This document shows, one piece after another, positions 31,880-41,032 of a stretch of 64,000 nt of DNA. This DNA comes from Methanobrevibacter thaueri (GTDB lineage: Archaea; Methanobacteriota; Methanobacteria; Methanobacteriales; Methanobacteriaceae): positions 62,001 to 126,000 of the forward strand of contig NZ_MZGS01000028.1 of assembly GCF_003111625.1 (NCBI RefSeq), read 5' to 3'. The position numbers and the translations under genes are program-made. The first letter of the stretch is position 1. Each line of letters begins with the position of its first letter. Below the pieces are notes generated by a model. That model was not told the origin of the DNA, ran no database searches, and was given only the letters and a program-made list of their open reading frames with translations.

Positions 31880-34462
31880 TCAATCTTCAGTTTTTTCAAT
31901 GACCTCATATATTCCCTGTTTAACTTTATCATAAAATAATTGGCCAGTATAACCTAATTTAGTACTATCAATAGAATCTTTCCCATTGACAATAGTCTTA
32001 ACAATAGCATTGACCCTTTTACCAGTTAATCTATGAATAGTCCTTATTTTTTCGATTTCTTGAAACATAAATCTGTAATTTTCCATAAGAATGTCATCCT
32101 CAATTAATTTACCTAATAAAAATAAATCATGGGGATTTTGAGGTCCAAGAACCTCTCCTTTTACCCACTTACTAGTAGCAGGAATGGTTTTTTCACCACC
32201 AACTTCATTAAATTTTTTATTAAAAGAAGTGTAATTTAAATTATTAACTATAAAGAAATTCATAACCTTATTTTTCCAGTACTCAATTGAATTTTTATCT
32301 ACAGCCAGGTCTAAATCATAAATCTCAATAATAACATCTAATAATCGTTTTTTATCATCACCCTCAACAAATATTAGAAAATTCCCTTCTTTGATTAATT
32401 TTGGGGCCCCCTCCAAAAATTCACTTTTATCATTTAAATAGTTATAAGATTTGTTAACTGGCAATTTTTTATAAATTACACTACCTGTTTCAACATTTTT
32501 TAATTTGAATTTAATAGTTTTAACTCCGGAATTTTCTTCTGCTTCCAGTGATTCCCTATTATCTTTTTCGATTTCTTTTTCAATTTTTTCAGAAACTTCA
32601 AAATCTTCATTAAATTTAGAAGATTTGAAAATATCTTTTATCATAAGAGAAATATAATCCTCCTCAAATGATTCGTCATTGAGTTCCTTGTCAATATCTG
32701 TTGGAATTTCAAAGTTTTTATCAATAGACTCTATAAAACCAGTATCATCATCATGCCCCAAAAATTCATACATTTCTTTAAAACTTTCGATTCTGAACCT
32801 ATCATCTGCTTTATTTATATATTCAATAGATTCTATTTGTTTAGAAATTTTTTCATAGCAATATCCTTCATATGACACTATAAGAATAGTATCATAGGGC
32901 ATGAATAATTCGGAAAAATATTTTAATGGAACTGCGCCTGGCAACAAAAGATTATAATCCTCTTTATTAACTAACAATGATTTATGTAACCAATGAATAT
33001 TTTTAACAATAACGCCTGAAATATTAAATTTAATCAATTTTTCATTAAGTAACGCGACTTCACCGGAATTATAACAACAGATTATTACATCTTTATCATT
33101 GCCAAAATATTTTTTTTTATTTTTTGCAATATCCAATATTTTATATTCTTTACCTATCCTATTAAATGAGTTTTTTTCACCATAATGTCTGGATTTGCCT
33201 AATTCAAAAATAATGCTCATTAGACAATCAATAAAATCATTCAATAAGCTTTGAGTTGAAGGGTCATTTTCTTTATATAGATTTTTCTTAAATATGTCTA
33301 AAAAATGAACTAAACGTAGATGTTTACAATCCCCATTATCAGCACAATATTTAACTTTATATCCCAATGGACTTACAGATAGATCTAAAAAAGAGTAAAA
33401 TAATTTTTGTGAAACCCTAAACAATCGCTTATTGACAACATTATTCCCATCAATGTTTCTTAGTATGCTTTTACCATATCCGTAAAGTGACTGAAAGTTA
33501 CCTAAACTCAATAATGGTTTAACAATAGATACATTGCATTTATTATCAACTGAATGAGAATTGAATAAAATTTTTGAATCCAAATTATAATTTGGTATAA
33601 CTTGTTTTCTTTTAGGAAAATCCTCCAAATTAGAGTAATATTCTTGAGATTTAGATAGTAAGTTTGAATCTAATAATAGATTTTTATTAAAAGGTATTAA
33701 AAATGAATTTGTTTTATTTTTAACAAGATTAATGAATTTAGAATTAGGATTAGAAAAATGAAACAAAAATTTAATTTCACTATCCAAATATTTTGATATC
33801 CATTTCAAAAAACGCTCAGCAGTATATTTTGAGTTTACATATAAATCAACATTTTCAAAAATTACCAATCCTAAGTCAATTGAAGAATCACTTAATGTGG
33901 ATAGTTTTGAATCAATTTGAACTTCGGATATCTCTTCGATTATATTTAAATTATCCTCAGTGAATAATAATATTTTAGGCTCATTCATTTCCAATCTATC
34001 AATTAAATTCTGTTTTTCTATGGCAATTTTCTTTTTACCAGCGGATTTTGGAAATTTAATATCCGTCTTTAGAACTCCTTTACGTATAGCACCTATAATA
34101 TTTGTATAAAAAACAAAACTTCCTGCATAATGGTATAACATACAATAATTTAAATTATGAAATTCTTTTACATTTCTATTTTTAAACCCTCTATGGTGAG
34201 ATGTGAAAATTAAAACACTTTTCTTTTGATTTTTTGCGAATATATGTGCTAAAATAGGTATCGGTTTAAGAACATTATCTGGAAAAGATAAAATTAAATT
34301 TTTTTCAGTGATTAAATTTGAAAACAAATCTAAAAAAATATTTGTTGTAGGGCTTAAATTATCTCCTAATGGAATCTTATAATCCGGTTTATCTTTATCT
34401 TCTCGAGTGGAATTATAATTATAAGCTCCTAAGTTTGATACAAAACTTTTCCAATTTTTCAT
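31880..34462 (-). CDS. DrmE-like protein of a DISARM-type operon
   Basis: 860 aa, 1 nt after drmB. No helicase or nuclease motifs are obvious. The N-terminal segment (LSPTTNIFLDLFSN, then ILSFPDNVLKPIPILAHIFA and KSVLIFTSHHRGF) and the C-terminal KRVNAIVKTIVNG fit the DrmE family of class 2 DISARM as I know it. The middle has a long acidic region (EKIEKEIEKDNRESLEAEEN). DrmE has no known activity; DISARM restricts incoming phage DNA. The family call is moderate and would be settled by a profile search. Confidence 0.62.
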   Translation of the reverse strand: MKNWKSFVSNLGAYNYNSTREDKDKPDYKIPLGDNLSPTTNIFLDLFSNLITEKNLILSFPDNVLKPIPILAHIFAKNQKKSVLIFTSHHRGFKNRNVKEFHNLNYCMLYHYAGSFVFYTNIIGAIRKGVLKTDIKFPKSAGKKKIAIEKQNLIDRLEMNEPKILLFTEDNLNIIEEISEVQIDSKLSTLSDSSIDLGLVIFENVDLYVNSKYTAERFLKWISKYLDSEIKFLFHFSNPNSKFINLVKNKTNSFLIPFNKNLLLDSNLLSKSQEYYSNLEDFPKRKQVIPNYNLDSKILFNSHSVDNKCNVSIVKPLLSLGNFQSLYGYGKSILRNIDGNNVVNKRLFRVSQKLFYSFLDLSVSPLGYKVKYCADNGDCKHLRLVHFLDIFKKNLYKENDPSTQSLLNDFIDCLMSIIFELGKSRHYGEKNSFNRIGKEYKILDIAKNKKKYFGNDKDVIICCYNSGEVALLNEKLIKFNISGVIVKNIHWLHKSLLVNKEDYNLLLPGAVPLKYFSELFMPYDTILIVSYEGYCYEKISKQIESIEYINKADDRFRIESFKEMYEFLGHDDDTGFIESIDKNFEIPTDIDKELNDESFEEDYISLMIKDIFKSSKFNEDFEVSEKIEKEIEKDNRESLEAEENSGVKTIKFKLKNVETGSVIYKKLPVNKSYNYLNDKSEFLEGAPKLIKEGNFLIFVEGDDKKRLLDVIIEIYDLDLAVDKNSIEYWKNKVMNFFIVNNLNYTSFNKKFNEVGGEKTIPATSKWVKGEVLGPQNPHDLFLLGKLIEDDILMENYRFMFQEIEKIRTIHRLTGKRVNAIVKTIVNGKDSIDSTKLGYTGQLFYDKVKQGIYEVIEKTED

Positions 34463-34463
34463 A

Positions 34464-36284
34464 TTACCAAAAGCCCTTTGAAAACCTATTAGTTTTGCCG
34501 ATTAATACATCCCTATCCAAATCCATGTTAAATTCTGAACAAACATACTCTGGCAAATATAAACATGAGAAACATGCACCAGTTTCTTGAATGCAAGAAG
34601 GATCTAAAGAACAATCCTCAATATCTCGTTTAATTCCTTCAAACCAATCAAATAATGCATTTTCAAAAACAAAAGAAAATCCTCCAATATTGATTGATGA
34701 TGAAGAATATATTAAAAATGATGCTGAATTGACAAACAACATTTCGCCACATGAGTCCTCTTCTAGTCCAGTATATAAAGAAGATCTCCTAATTAAAATA
34801 TGAGATAATGTGTGAATTAACGTTTTAACAGCATAATATTCTTCACTGCCGTTTTGCATCCCCATCAATATATTGACAGCAAAATCCTCTTCTGAAACAT
34901 ATTCCATATCCAATAAACCTAAGTCAATTAACCAATTGACTACTTCACATTTATCCAAATTAAACATTAATCCCTCAGTTTCAAAAGGAACCACATATGA
35001 TCTGATGGATTCATTTTTGTAATCCCAAATAGGTTCAAAATGAGGAACAAAATCCTCTTCATAAAATTTATTTAAACCTACATTTAAACCAATTACCGCT
35101 GAAACTAAATTTATATTCGAAAGGTAATTAACTTGTTCTATTTTATAGATCTTTTTAAATGAACCATATTCTTTTGTTAACTTTTCATTTCCTTTAATAA
35201 AGTCATTATAACTAACAGAATCGATTAAATCTTTAGATAAACTACCACTAAGAACCATATGATCATTAATATTAACAAAAGAATAATTATCAAATTCTTC
35301 TTCTAATTCATTTAATAAATCTAGTAACATTTCAACAGATTTTTTAGTATTTGGATCAATTTTATCCATCACAACTTCATTTTGAGACATGTCTAAAAAA
35401 TTGTTTATATGCAATATTACTTGTTTATGGTCATCATTATCCTTGCAGGGTTCCCTATCCAAAAACTCATCAAATTTATGTAAATACAATCCTAAAAGAA
35501 TATAATCCAAATATAAGGAATCATAATCTGTATTTGGAATATCTACTGTAGTTAATACAATAGGATGAAAAATTGAACCTTCAGTTGCCGTTAAAAGAGT
35601 ATATCTACTTGGATCCTCATTTGAACGATTATTATGATAACATTTTTGTGCTAAAATATCCTTAGGAGCATAATTATTATTTTCCCTTGAACAATCTAAA
35701 CATTCTAATTTCCATGTTATTGGTTGAAACTTATCATCCCTCAATAATTTCCATTTGGCATTGTTTTTATGAACTTTACAATAAGAAGATAAATTTTCAA
35801 TACTTCCACACTTTTCACAAAATTTCATTTGGATAATCTGTTCGTAACTTCCACCACAACCCAATTCACAATTATCAAAATCAAAGTGATCAAATTTTTC
35901 ATACTCATTTTCCTTAAAAGAAATAAAATGATTACACTTTCTACAAGCAAATGCTTTAGGATAAACATTAGCTAAAGCTGAAAATGAATTTTTACTTTGA
36001 TAGATTTTATATGGAAATATTTCAAAATTTTTTAAAAAAGATTTTGAGATATTATTAAATAACAAACCATAATACTGAATTCTCGTATTATATCTCTTAG
36101 AAATTTCATTGAATAAATATTTTTTTAGTCTTAACTCATTATTAACATTTAAATTATCTTTATCATCATCAGGGAATATTTTATTCACTTTAAATGAAAT
36201 ATTTTCTCTAGAAATAATTAAATTATCCACTACATGAAACAAAGCACTATTCACGGGATATGAAATATTTTTATTAACCGCCAT
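34464..36284 (-). CDS. drmB: DrmB: DUF1998 protein of a DISARM-type operon
   Basis: 606 aa, GGTGAT before ATG 36284. Zinc-type Cys clusters appear in FACRKCNHF, CEKCGSIENLSSYCKVH and LECLDCSREN. The C-terminal DUF1998 domain is clear: AVKTLIHTLSHILIRRSSLY, then SASFLIYSSSSINIGGFSFV, and the final Cys pattern DPSCIQETGACFSCLYLPE. DrmB forms a complex with the DrmA helicase, and together they recognise and translocate on DNA with 5' overhangs in DISARM. It lies 14 nt downstream of drmA. Confidence 0.85.
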   Translation of the reverse strand: MAVNKNISYPVNSALFHVVDNLIISRENISFKVNKIFPDDDKDNLNVNNELRLKKYLFNEISKRYNTRIQYYGLLFNNISKSFLKNFEIFPYKIYQSKNSFSALANVYPKAFACRKCNHFISFKENEYEKFDHFDFDNCELGCGGSYEQIIQMKFCEKCGSIENLSSYCKVHKNNAKWKLLRDDKFQPITWKLECLDCSRENNNYAPKDILAQKCYHNNRSNEDPSRYTLLTATEGSIFHPIVLTTVDIPNTDYDSLYLDYILLGLYLHKFDEFLDREPCKDNDDHKQVILHINNFLDMSQNEVVMDKIDPNTKKSVEMLLDLLNELEEEFDNYSFVNINDHMVLSGSLSKDLIDSVSYNDFIKGNEKLTKEYGSFKKIYKIEQVNYLSNINLVSAVIGLNVGLNKFYEEDFVPHFEPIWDYKNESIRSYVVPFETEGLMFNLDKCEVVNWLIDLGLLDMEYVSEEDFAVNILMGMQNGSEEYYAVKTLIHTLSHILIRRSSLYTGLEEDSCGEMLFVNSASFLIYSSSSINIGGFSFVFENALFDWFEGIKRDIEDCSLDPSCIQETGACFSCLYLPEYVCSEFNMDLDRDVLIGKTNRFSKGFW

Positions 36285-36298
36285 TTAAATCACCAAAA

Positions 36299-39200
36299 TC
36301 ATCTATAACACATAGGTAATATTCGTTTAACATTAATACTATCCTGAATACCTCTCATACCAGTTTGAGTTTTAAAATAGGTATAAGGACTATCTTCTAA
36401 AACATATGGTAAAGAGATTTCATCGCCAGTATACCCTTTTAAATGATTAATTCTTTTATCAACTTCAATCTCAATATTTTCCCTAAAGTAATCAGATCCA
36501 ATATCCTCATTATTAACAACATAAGCTTTTTTAATAAATTCAATGACCATTTGCCTATTAGTATCATTCTTAAGAGCTTTATTTGCATCTTTTAGTTTAA
36601 AACAAGATTTTTCTAATTCATTAGAAAGATAATTAATAACCGCTGCGTTGAAAATTGATGTAAATGTTTGTTTAAATCCTAATTTTGTCCAACGAGCTAT
36701 AGGAACTTTTTCAACTTTATAAGGAAGTATCTTATGATATTCATTGAAATTTTGATAAAAACTAAGGTCCCTAACTCTATTAGGATAAAACCATAAGAAA
36801 ATTAAACCATGATATTTTCTACCTACGCGACTTAATGCCTGAATATATTCAGAAGTACTTCTAGGAATTCCTTGGAAAAACATAAGGTTCCATTTATCCA
36901 AGTCAACACCATGTGAAACAATATTAGTTGCAGATGTTAATTGTAATTTTTGATCATTCTCCTTGAAATCCTCAATTTCCTGCATAACTTCCTTAATATC
37001 TTCTAGATCATCTGCACCAGTTAAAGTCATAGAATCTATACGATATACATCAAAATTAGAATCATTAATATTTCTCCCTACAAAATTCCTAGTATTATGA
37101 ACATCAGAAACTTTTAAATGATAAGATAACATGCTTTTAAAAGAACCCACAATTTTACTTAATGAATCTTGATCAACACCCAGTTTATTAGCAAAATCCA
37201 TATCTTCTTCAACAGATTTAATAAATTCGGAAACATATCTTAAAGATAATATTATTGCAGAGTTATTATCAATATTATTAGGTTTCAAACCGATGATTTG
37301 TCTATTGATAATTGGAGAATCATTTTCTTTTGGATACTCAAAGAAAAACTCTTCTCCCCCAATATCTGTTAAATTAGGAGGGAATATTCTTAATTTTTTA
37401 TTATATAATTCTTTAACTTGCTTTTCCGCTCCATTAACCGTTGCAGTCATTACAACATATTTAAGATGTTCACCATTACATTCATAAGAAAATGCATCAT
37501 ATAATGTTTCAAAATGAGAATCAATAGTTCCAAAACCTTCTTTAACTAAGTGCATTTCATCTTGAATAATTAATGACGGACCAGTATTAAAACCAACATT
37601 AACAGGTCGATTCTCACCATTACACCCTTTAATATCACATTCCCCATTTCTAACAATAAAACCATGACCTTCTGAACACTTATCTATTTTTCCACCAAAG
37701 ATATTTTTAACTCTCTCTTGAAAAGAAATTGCAGCTAATTTATCAACAGTTGAAACAATGAAAGTTGGTAAGACACGAAAGATCTCATAATCTGTATAAA
37801 ATAATCCGAATTTTCGTTCACATCCAGAACATTGATGTAAAATTAATGATTTTTCTTCATCAACAGTTAAAAAAACTTTCTCGCCACAAATTGGACAAAC
37901 AGAAATAATTTTTCCAGGAATCTCATCATTATTCCTAATCTGTTCAATAATTTCTACATTGTCCTTAGGAAATGTGCTATCATCTTGATTTCCCACATAA
38001 TATGCTACAGTAAAAGGATAACCTTTTATTTTATTATCCAATCTTATTTTCTCTGCCCAAATAAATAAACTAGAAATTCTTTGTAATTGTTGAATAGACA
38101 ACATTCTTAATGGAAATTTAGTTATAGCAGATACTCCAAATGTTTTTCCAATCAATCTATCATAAAAAATTGTGAAAATTACAATCCCAAAATATGATTC
38201 GGATTTGCCCCCTCCAGTCATTACATGTAATAAATCACAATACTCTCTTGAACTTGATTTACATACAATTTCAGGTATCATTGAAACTATGAAAACTATT
38301 TGGAACAACCTCCATGAAGAGTATTTCCCATTAGAATTCTTTAAAAATGACTTATTCATCAATTTAAATGCTTTTAATGCATTATTATTATCTTTTAAGC
38401 AATTAATTCCCCTTAAAAAATTTTCTTTAGACTTTTGAAAATTTGTGAACTCGTCAGAATTATCTAAATTAATTTCACAATTTTTGTTAAAATTATCCAT
38501 TAACTCATATAATTCTTCAAGTGATTCAATACACTCATCGGAAATAAACTTCTCAAAAGTTGCCTTAAAACCATCTTTTTCAGTGCGTGGAGACTTTTTA
38601 GGATCTTCATAACGTGAATAATGGATTGTATTAATCTTATTTTCATCATCCAAAATAGCATGACAGTTTATAGTCCTAAGTTTATTTGTATAAATTTTCT
38701 TTTGATCATTTTTTTCATAAGAATAATGAAATGGTCTTAATTGATTAGTTTTTAGATTAATTTCCAAATGACAATTAAATAAAAATGTTTCAAAATTTCC
38801 TTTTTCAGTAAGATTTACAATACCAATCTCAATTAATTTTAGTAATTCATCATATTCAAATAGATCCGAATCATTTAAATAAAGTTTACATTTCCATTCA
38901 AAATTAGGATAGGTACCTCTTCCTTTAAAGTTTTCTAACTGATCATTGTACCCATCTTCACTATCACATGTAATCTCATCTTTATTTGTAGCGGTAAACA
39001 GTAAATCATCTTCATATATCTCATCGATGAACTTAGATAAATCTAATTCAATATTATTTTCTAAAAAATTTAATGAAACAGGACTTCCTTTAAATTCTTT
39101 TCGCTTCCAAACTTTAGCAAAAACATGTTTATCATTATCATCATTTAATTCAGTGACGTAGGAAAGTTGTTCTTCAAAAGTTGGAAAAACTCGATAAAAT

Positions 39201-39454
39201 ACACAAAATGAAGGAGTAACCTCAATTGAATCAACCATTTGGTTTAACAAAAATTTAATAGACATATTATTGTTTTTCACCGAAGTTTTTGACCTATTAT
39301 TCTTAATATCCGCATCTGCTAAAGAACCAATTACAATTGATCTAGAAGGTCTATTAACAGAACGAAATCTAAAGAAATCGTCATGCGATCCCTCTAATTT
39401 ACTTAAAACATCACTAGCCAGAATATCCGCAAAATTTTTATAATCCTGCAACAT
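36299..39454 (-). CDS. drmA: DrmA: DISARM helicase
   Basis: About 1051 aa; start at ATG 39454 (a TTG at 39457 also opens the frame). Helicase motifs: Walker A LHVMTGGGKSESYFG, Walker B LIIQDEMHLVKEG, motif III VVMTATVNGA, and the C-terminal lobe SATNIVSHGVDLDKWN and QALSRVGRKYHG. A zinc-type cluster CPICGEKV and CSGCERKFG lies between. The MTGGGKSE and DEMH motifs are typical of DrmA. It is the first gene of the four-gene operon that continues with DrmB, DrmE-like and a McrB-like gene. Confidence 0.88.
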   Translation of the reverse strand: MLQDYKNFADILASDVLSKLEGSHDDFFRFRSVNRPSRSIVIGSLADADIKNNRSKTSVKNNNMSIKFLLNQMVDSIEVTPSFCVFYRVFPTFEEQLSYVTELNDDNDKHVFAKVWKRKEFKGSPVSLNFLENNIELDLSKFIDEIYEDDLLFTATNKDEITCDSEDGYNDQLENFKGRGTYPNFEWKCKLYLNDSDLFEYDELLKLIEIGIVNLTEKGNFETFLFNCHLEINLKTNQLRPFHYSYEKNDQKKIYTNKLRTINCHAILDDENKINTIHYSRYEDPKKSPRTEKDGFKATFEKFISDECIESLEELYELMDNFNKNCEINLDNSDEFTNFQKSKENFLRGINCLKDNNNALKAFKLMNKSFLKNSNGKYSSWRLFQIVFIVSMIPEIVCKSSSREYCDLLHVMTGGGKSESYFGIVIFTIFYDRLIGKTFGVSAITKFPLRMLSIQQLQRISSLFIWAEKIRLDNKIKGYPFTVAYYVGNQDDSTFPKDNVEIIEQIRNNDEIPGKIISVCPICGEKVFLTVDEEKSLILHQCSGCERKFGLFYTDYEIFRVLPTFIVSTVDKLAAISFQERVKNIFGGKIDKCSEGHGFIVRNGECDIKGCNGENRPVNVGFNTGPSLIIQDEMHLVKEGFGTIDSHFETLYDAFSYECNGEHLKYVVMTATVNGAEKQVKELYNKKLRIFPPNLTDIGGEEFFFEYPKENDSPIINRQIIGLKPNNIDNNSAIILSLRYVSEFIKSVEEDMDFANKLGVDQDSLSKIVGSFKSMLSYHLKVSDVHNTRNFVGRNINDSNFDVYRIDSMTLTGADDLEDIKEVMQEIEDFKENDQKLQLTSATNIVSHGVDLDKWNLMFFQGIPRSTSEYIQALSRVGRKYHGLIFLWFYPNRVRDLSFYQNFNEYHKILPYKVEKVPIARWTKLGFKQTFTSIFNAAVINYLSNELEKSCFKLKDANKALKNDTNRQMVIEFIKKAYVVNNEDIGSDYFRENIEIEVDKRINHLKGYTGDEISLPYVLEDSPYTYFKTQTGMRGIQDSINVKRILPMCYR

Positions 39455-39787
39455 CAAATCAACATCCTTATCTAATATTATAACATGTGGTTAAATTATT
39501 ATTTAAATTAAAAACTATTTAAATTTAGTTATTTTAAAAAAAAATAATTATTAAATATTTATTTATCAAAATATAAATTATTAATAAAAATAAGTACATT
39601 TAATCCATTTAAACTTAAAATAAACATTTTAAAAAAACTTAAAAAATGAAATTAGATCATATATTAAAGATCAAAAAGAGATCAAAAAAATTAGATCTTA
39701 AATCAAAAAAATAAAATAAAAAAAATCAGTTTGCACTACATTATAACAAAAATATGATTACATATCTTATAAATAAATCAAAGCATT
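39455..39787. other. AT-rich gap upstream of the DISARM-like operon
   Basis: 333 bp with no gene. It contains the likely promoter of drmA (TATTTAAATTAAAAAC-type runs near 39497-39515) and four GATC sites within 43 bp (39655, 39669, 39680, 39694). T-rich minus-strand sequence before it may serve as terminator of neighbours. Confidence 0.45.
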
Positions 39788-40075
39788 TTATCCATAATGC
39801 TCTCCAACCCAACCTTGATTGACATCAGGAATGCCATCTTCACAGTATTCGTCATCATCAAAATCGTTATAATCAATATACTGACACCTTGGAAGGCATA
39901 TTCCCTCATTATTGCAATTTACACATTCCCATAAATCTCCTTTCCAATCAAAGAGAGTTCCGCAATTATAGCATTCATAAAAACCTTCGCCATAATCCTC
40001 ATATCCACAAAACGGACAAACCCACTCTTTGTCTTCGTCATTGATTTCTTCATAGCAGTTAGGGCATATTACCAT
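39788..40075 (-). CDS. Zinc-ribbon protein
   Basis: 95 aa, with GGAG before ATG 40075. Four CxxC knuckles: CPNC (4-7), CPFC (20-23), CYNC (35-38) and CVNC (51-54), i.e. two paired zinc ribbons, then an acidic C-terminus (DYNDFDDDEYCED). It is cytosolic and probably binds nucleic acid or a protein partner. No other domain. Not linked to a neighbour by operon structure. Confidence 0.8.
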   Translation of the reverse strand: MVICPNCYEEINDEDKEWVCPFCGYEDYGEGFYECYNCGTLFDWKGDLWECVNCNNEGICLPRCQYIDYNDFDDDEYCEDGIPDVNQGWVGEHYG

Positions 40076-40318
40076 TTATCTCACTCCAATTTAATTTCAA
40101 TGGTTATTGAAATATTCTATATTAAATGTATTTTTTTAATCTCTTTCATAATTATAAATTCGTATCAATTATCCAATATTTATAAGATAAATCAACCTGC
40201 AAATTTTCATGCATGAAAAACACAGCCAAAACAATATCCCTTTATATATAAACAAATATTAAAAAATATTAATTATTAACTACTAAAAAATTTTAAAAAA
40301 AATAAAAAAAGGAGAGCA

Positions 40319-40693
40319 TTAAACTCTCACTTTAACCTGACTGACTTTGTGATTGGTGCTGTACCTATGGTATCCATGATCAACACCGCCATGTCTCCAT
40401 TTTGTCCAGTGCCATTTGCCATTGGATTTATACTTGTATTTTGTCAAGTATTTACTGCTGCTTAATTGCTTACCGTTTTTAAGAACTTGAATGTCCACGT
40501 CATAGTAAGTGCCCATACTATAGCTTTTAATTTTCCATGTTCTTGTCTTAATCTTATATTTTCCAGTTTTTTTGGTTTGCCATTTGTCTTTTGACTTGAA
40601 AGTTACGGTCTTTGCTGTAGCCGCACCCATAGTCATTCCAATGACAAAAATAACCAATACGACAATAAGAATATGATTGGTCTTTATTTTCAT
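40319..40693 (-). CDS. Small secreted Lys-rich protein
   Basis: 124 aa, GGTGAT before ATG 40693. A signal peptide or N-terminal anchor is clear (HILIVVLVIFVIGMTMGAAT, cut after ATA). The mature part is basic and aromatic (KYKSNGKWHWTKWRHGGVDH), with high Lys, Tyr and Trp. It resembles the small secreted protein at 42196 in layout. Wall binding through its basic surface is a guess. The 11-nt repeat array lies 157-310 nt upstream of its start. Confidence 0.7.
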   Translation of the reverse strand: MKIKTNHILIVVLVIFVIGMTMGAATAKTVTFKSKDKWQTKKTGKYKIKTRTWKIKSYSMGTYYDVDIQVLKNGKQLSSSKYLTKYKYKSNGKWHWTKWRHGGVDHGYHRYSTNHKVSQVKVRV

Positions 40694-40849
40694 AGTATCA
40701 CCAAAATTATATTTGTGTATAAGTTGTATATAATATTTGTTTTACATCATATCTTACTGGCAAGACACCAACCGAAAAACCTATCATCTCAAGGTTCCAG
40801 ACACCCTTGCAGGGAAAAATCCCATGAGTGCAGCATCAGATTCCTTCCG

Positions 40850-41003
40850 CAGGCATCATTCCAAAGTTATTCCAACACCCTACCAAAACAATTCCAATCC
40901 TATTCCAAGACCATTCAAACAGTCTCCCCTTGTTATTCAAAACATATTCCTAACTCATTCCAAGATTATTCCAACACTATCCCAATGTTATCCCAGACAT
41001 ATC
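40850..41003. repeat. 11-nt phased repeat array 1 (14 units)
   Basis: Fourteen consecutive 11-nt units, e.g. CCAaagttatt (40861), CCAacacccta, CCAaaacaatt, ending CCAgacatatc (40993-41003). Every unit starts with C except one that keeps the pattern as CCT or CCC variants; spacing is exactly 11 with no indel. Plus-strand frames through it are open only because the unit lacks stop codons. No start or ribosome site supports a gene. It lies between the end of the adhesin gene at 41033 and the start of the secreted gene at 40693. Confidence 0.85.
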
Positions 41004-41032
41004 TAAAAAAAAGAGAAAATAAGAAATAAAAA

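Noticed and set aside
40673-41029. Plus-strand frames over array 1
   Set aside because: Same reason as for the long array, and they overlap the start of a well-supported secreted-protein gene on the other strand.
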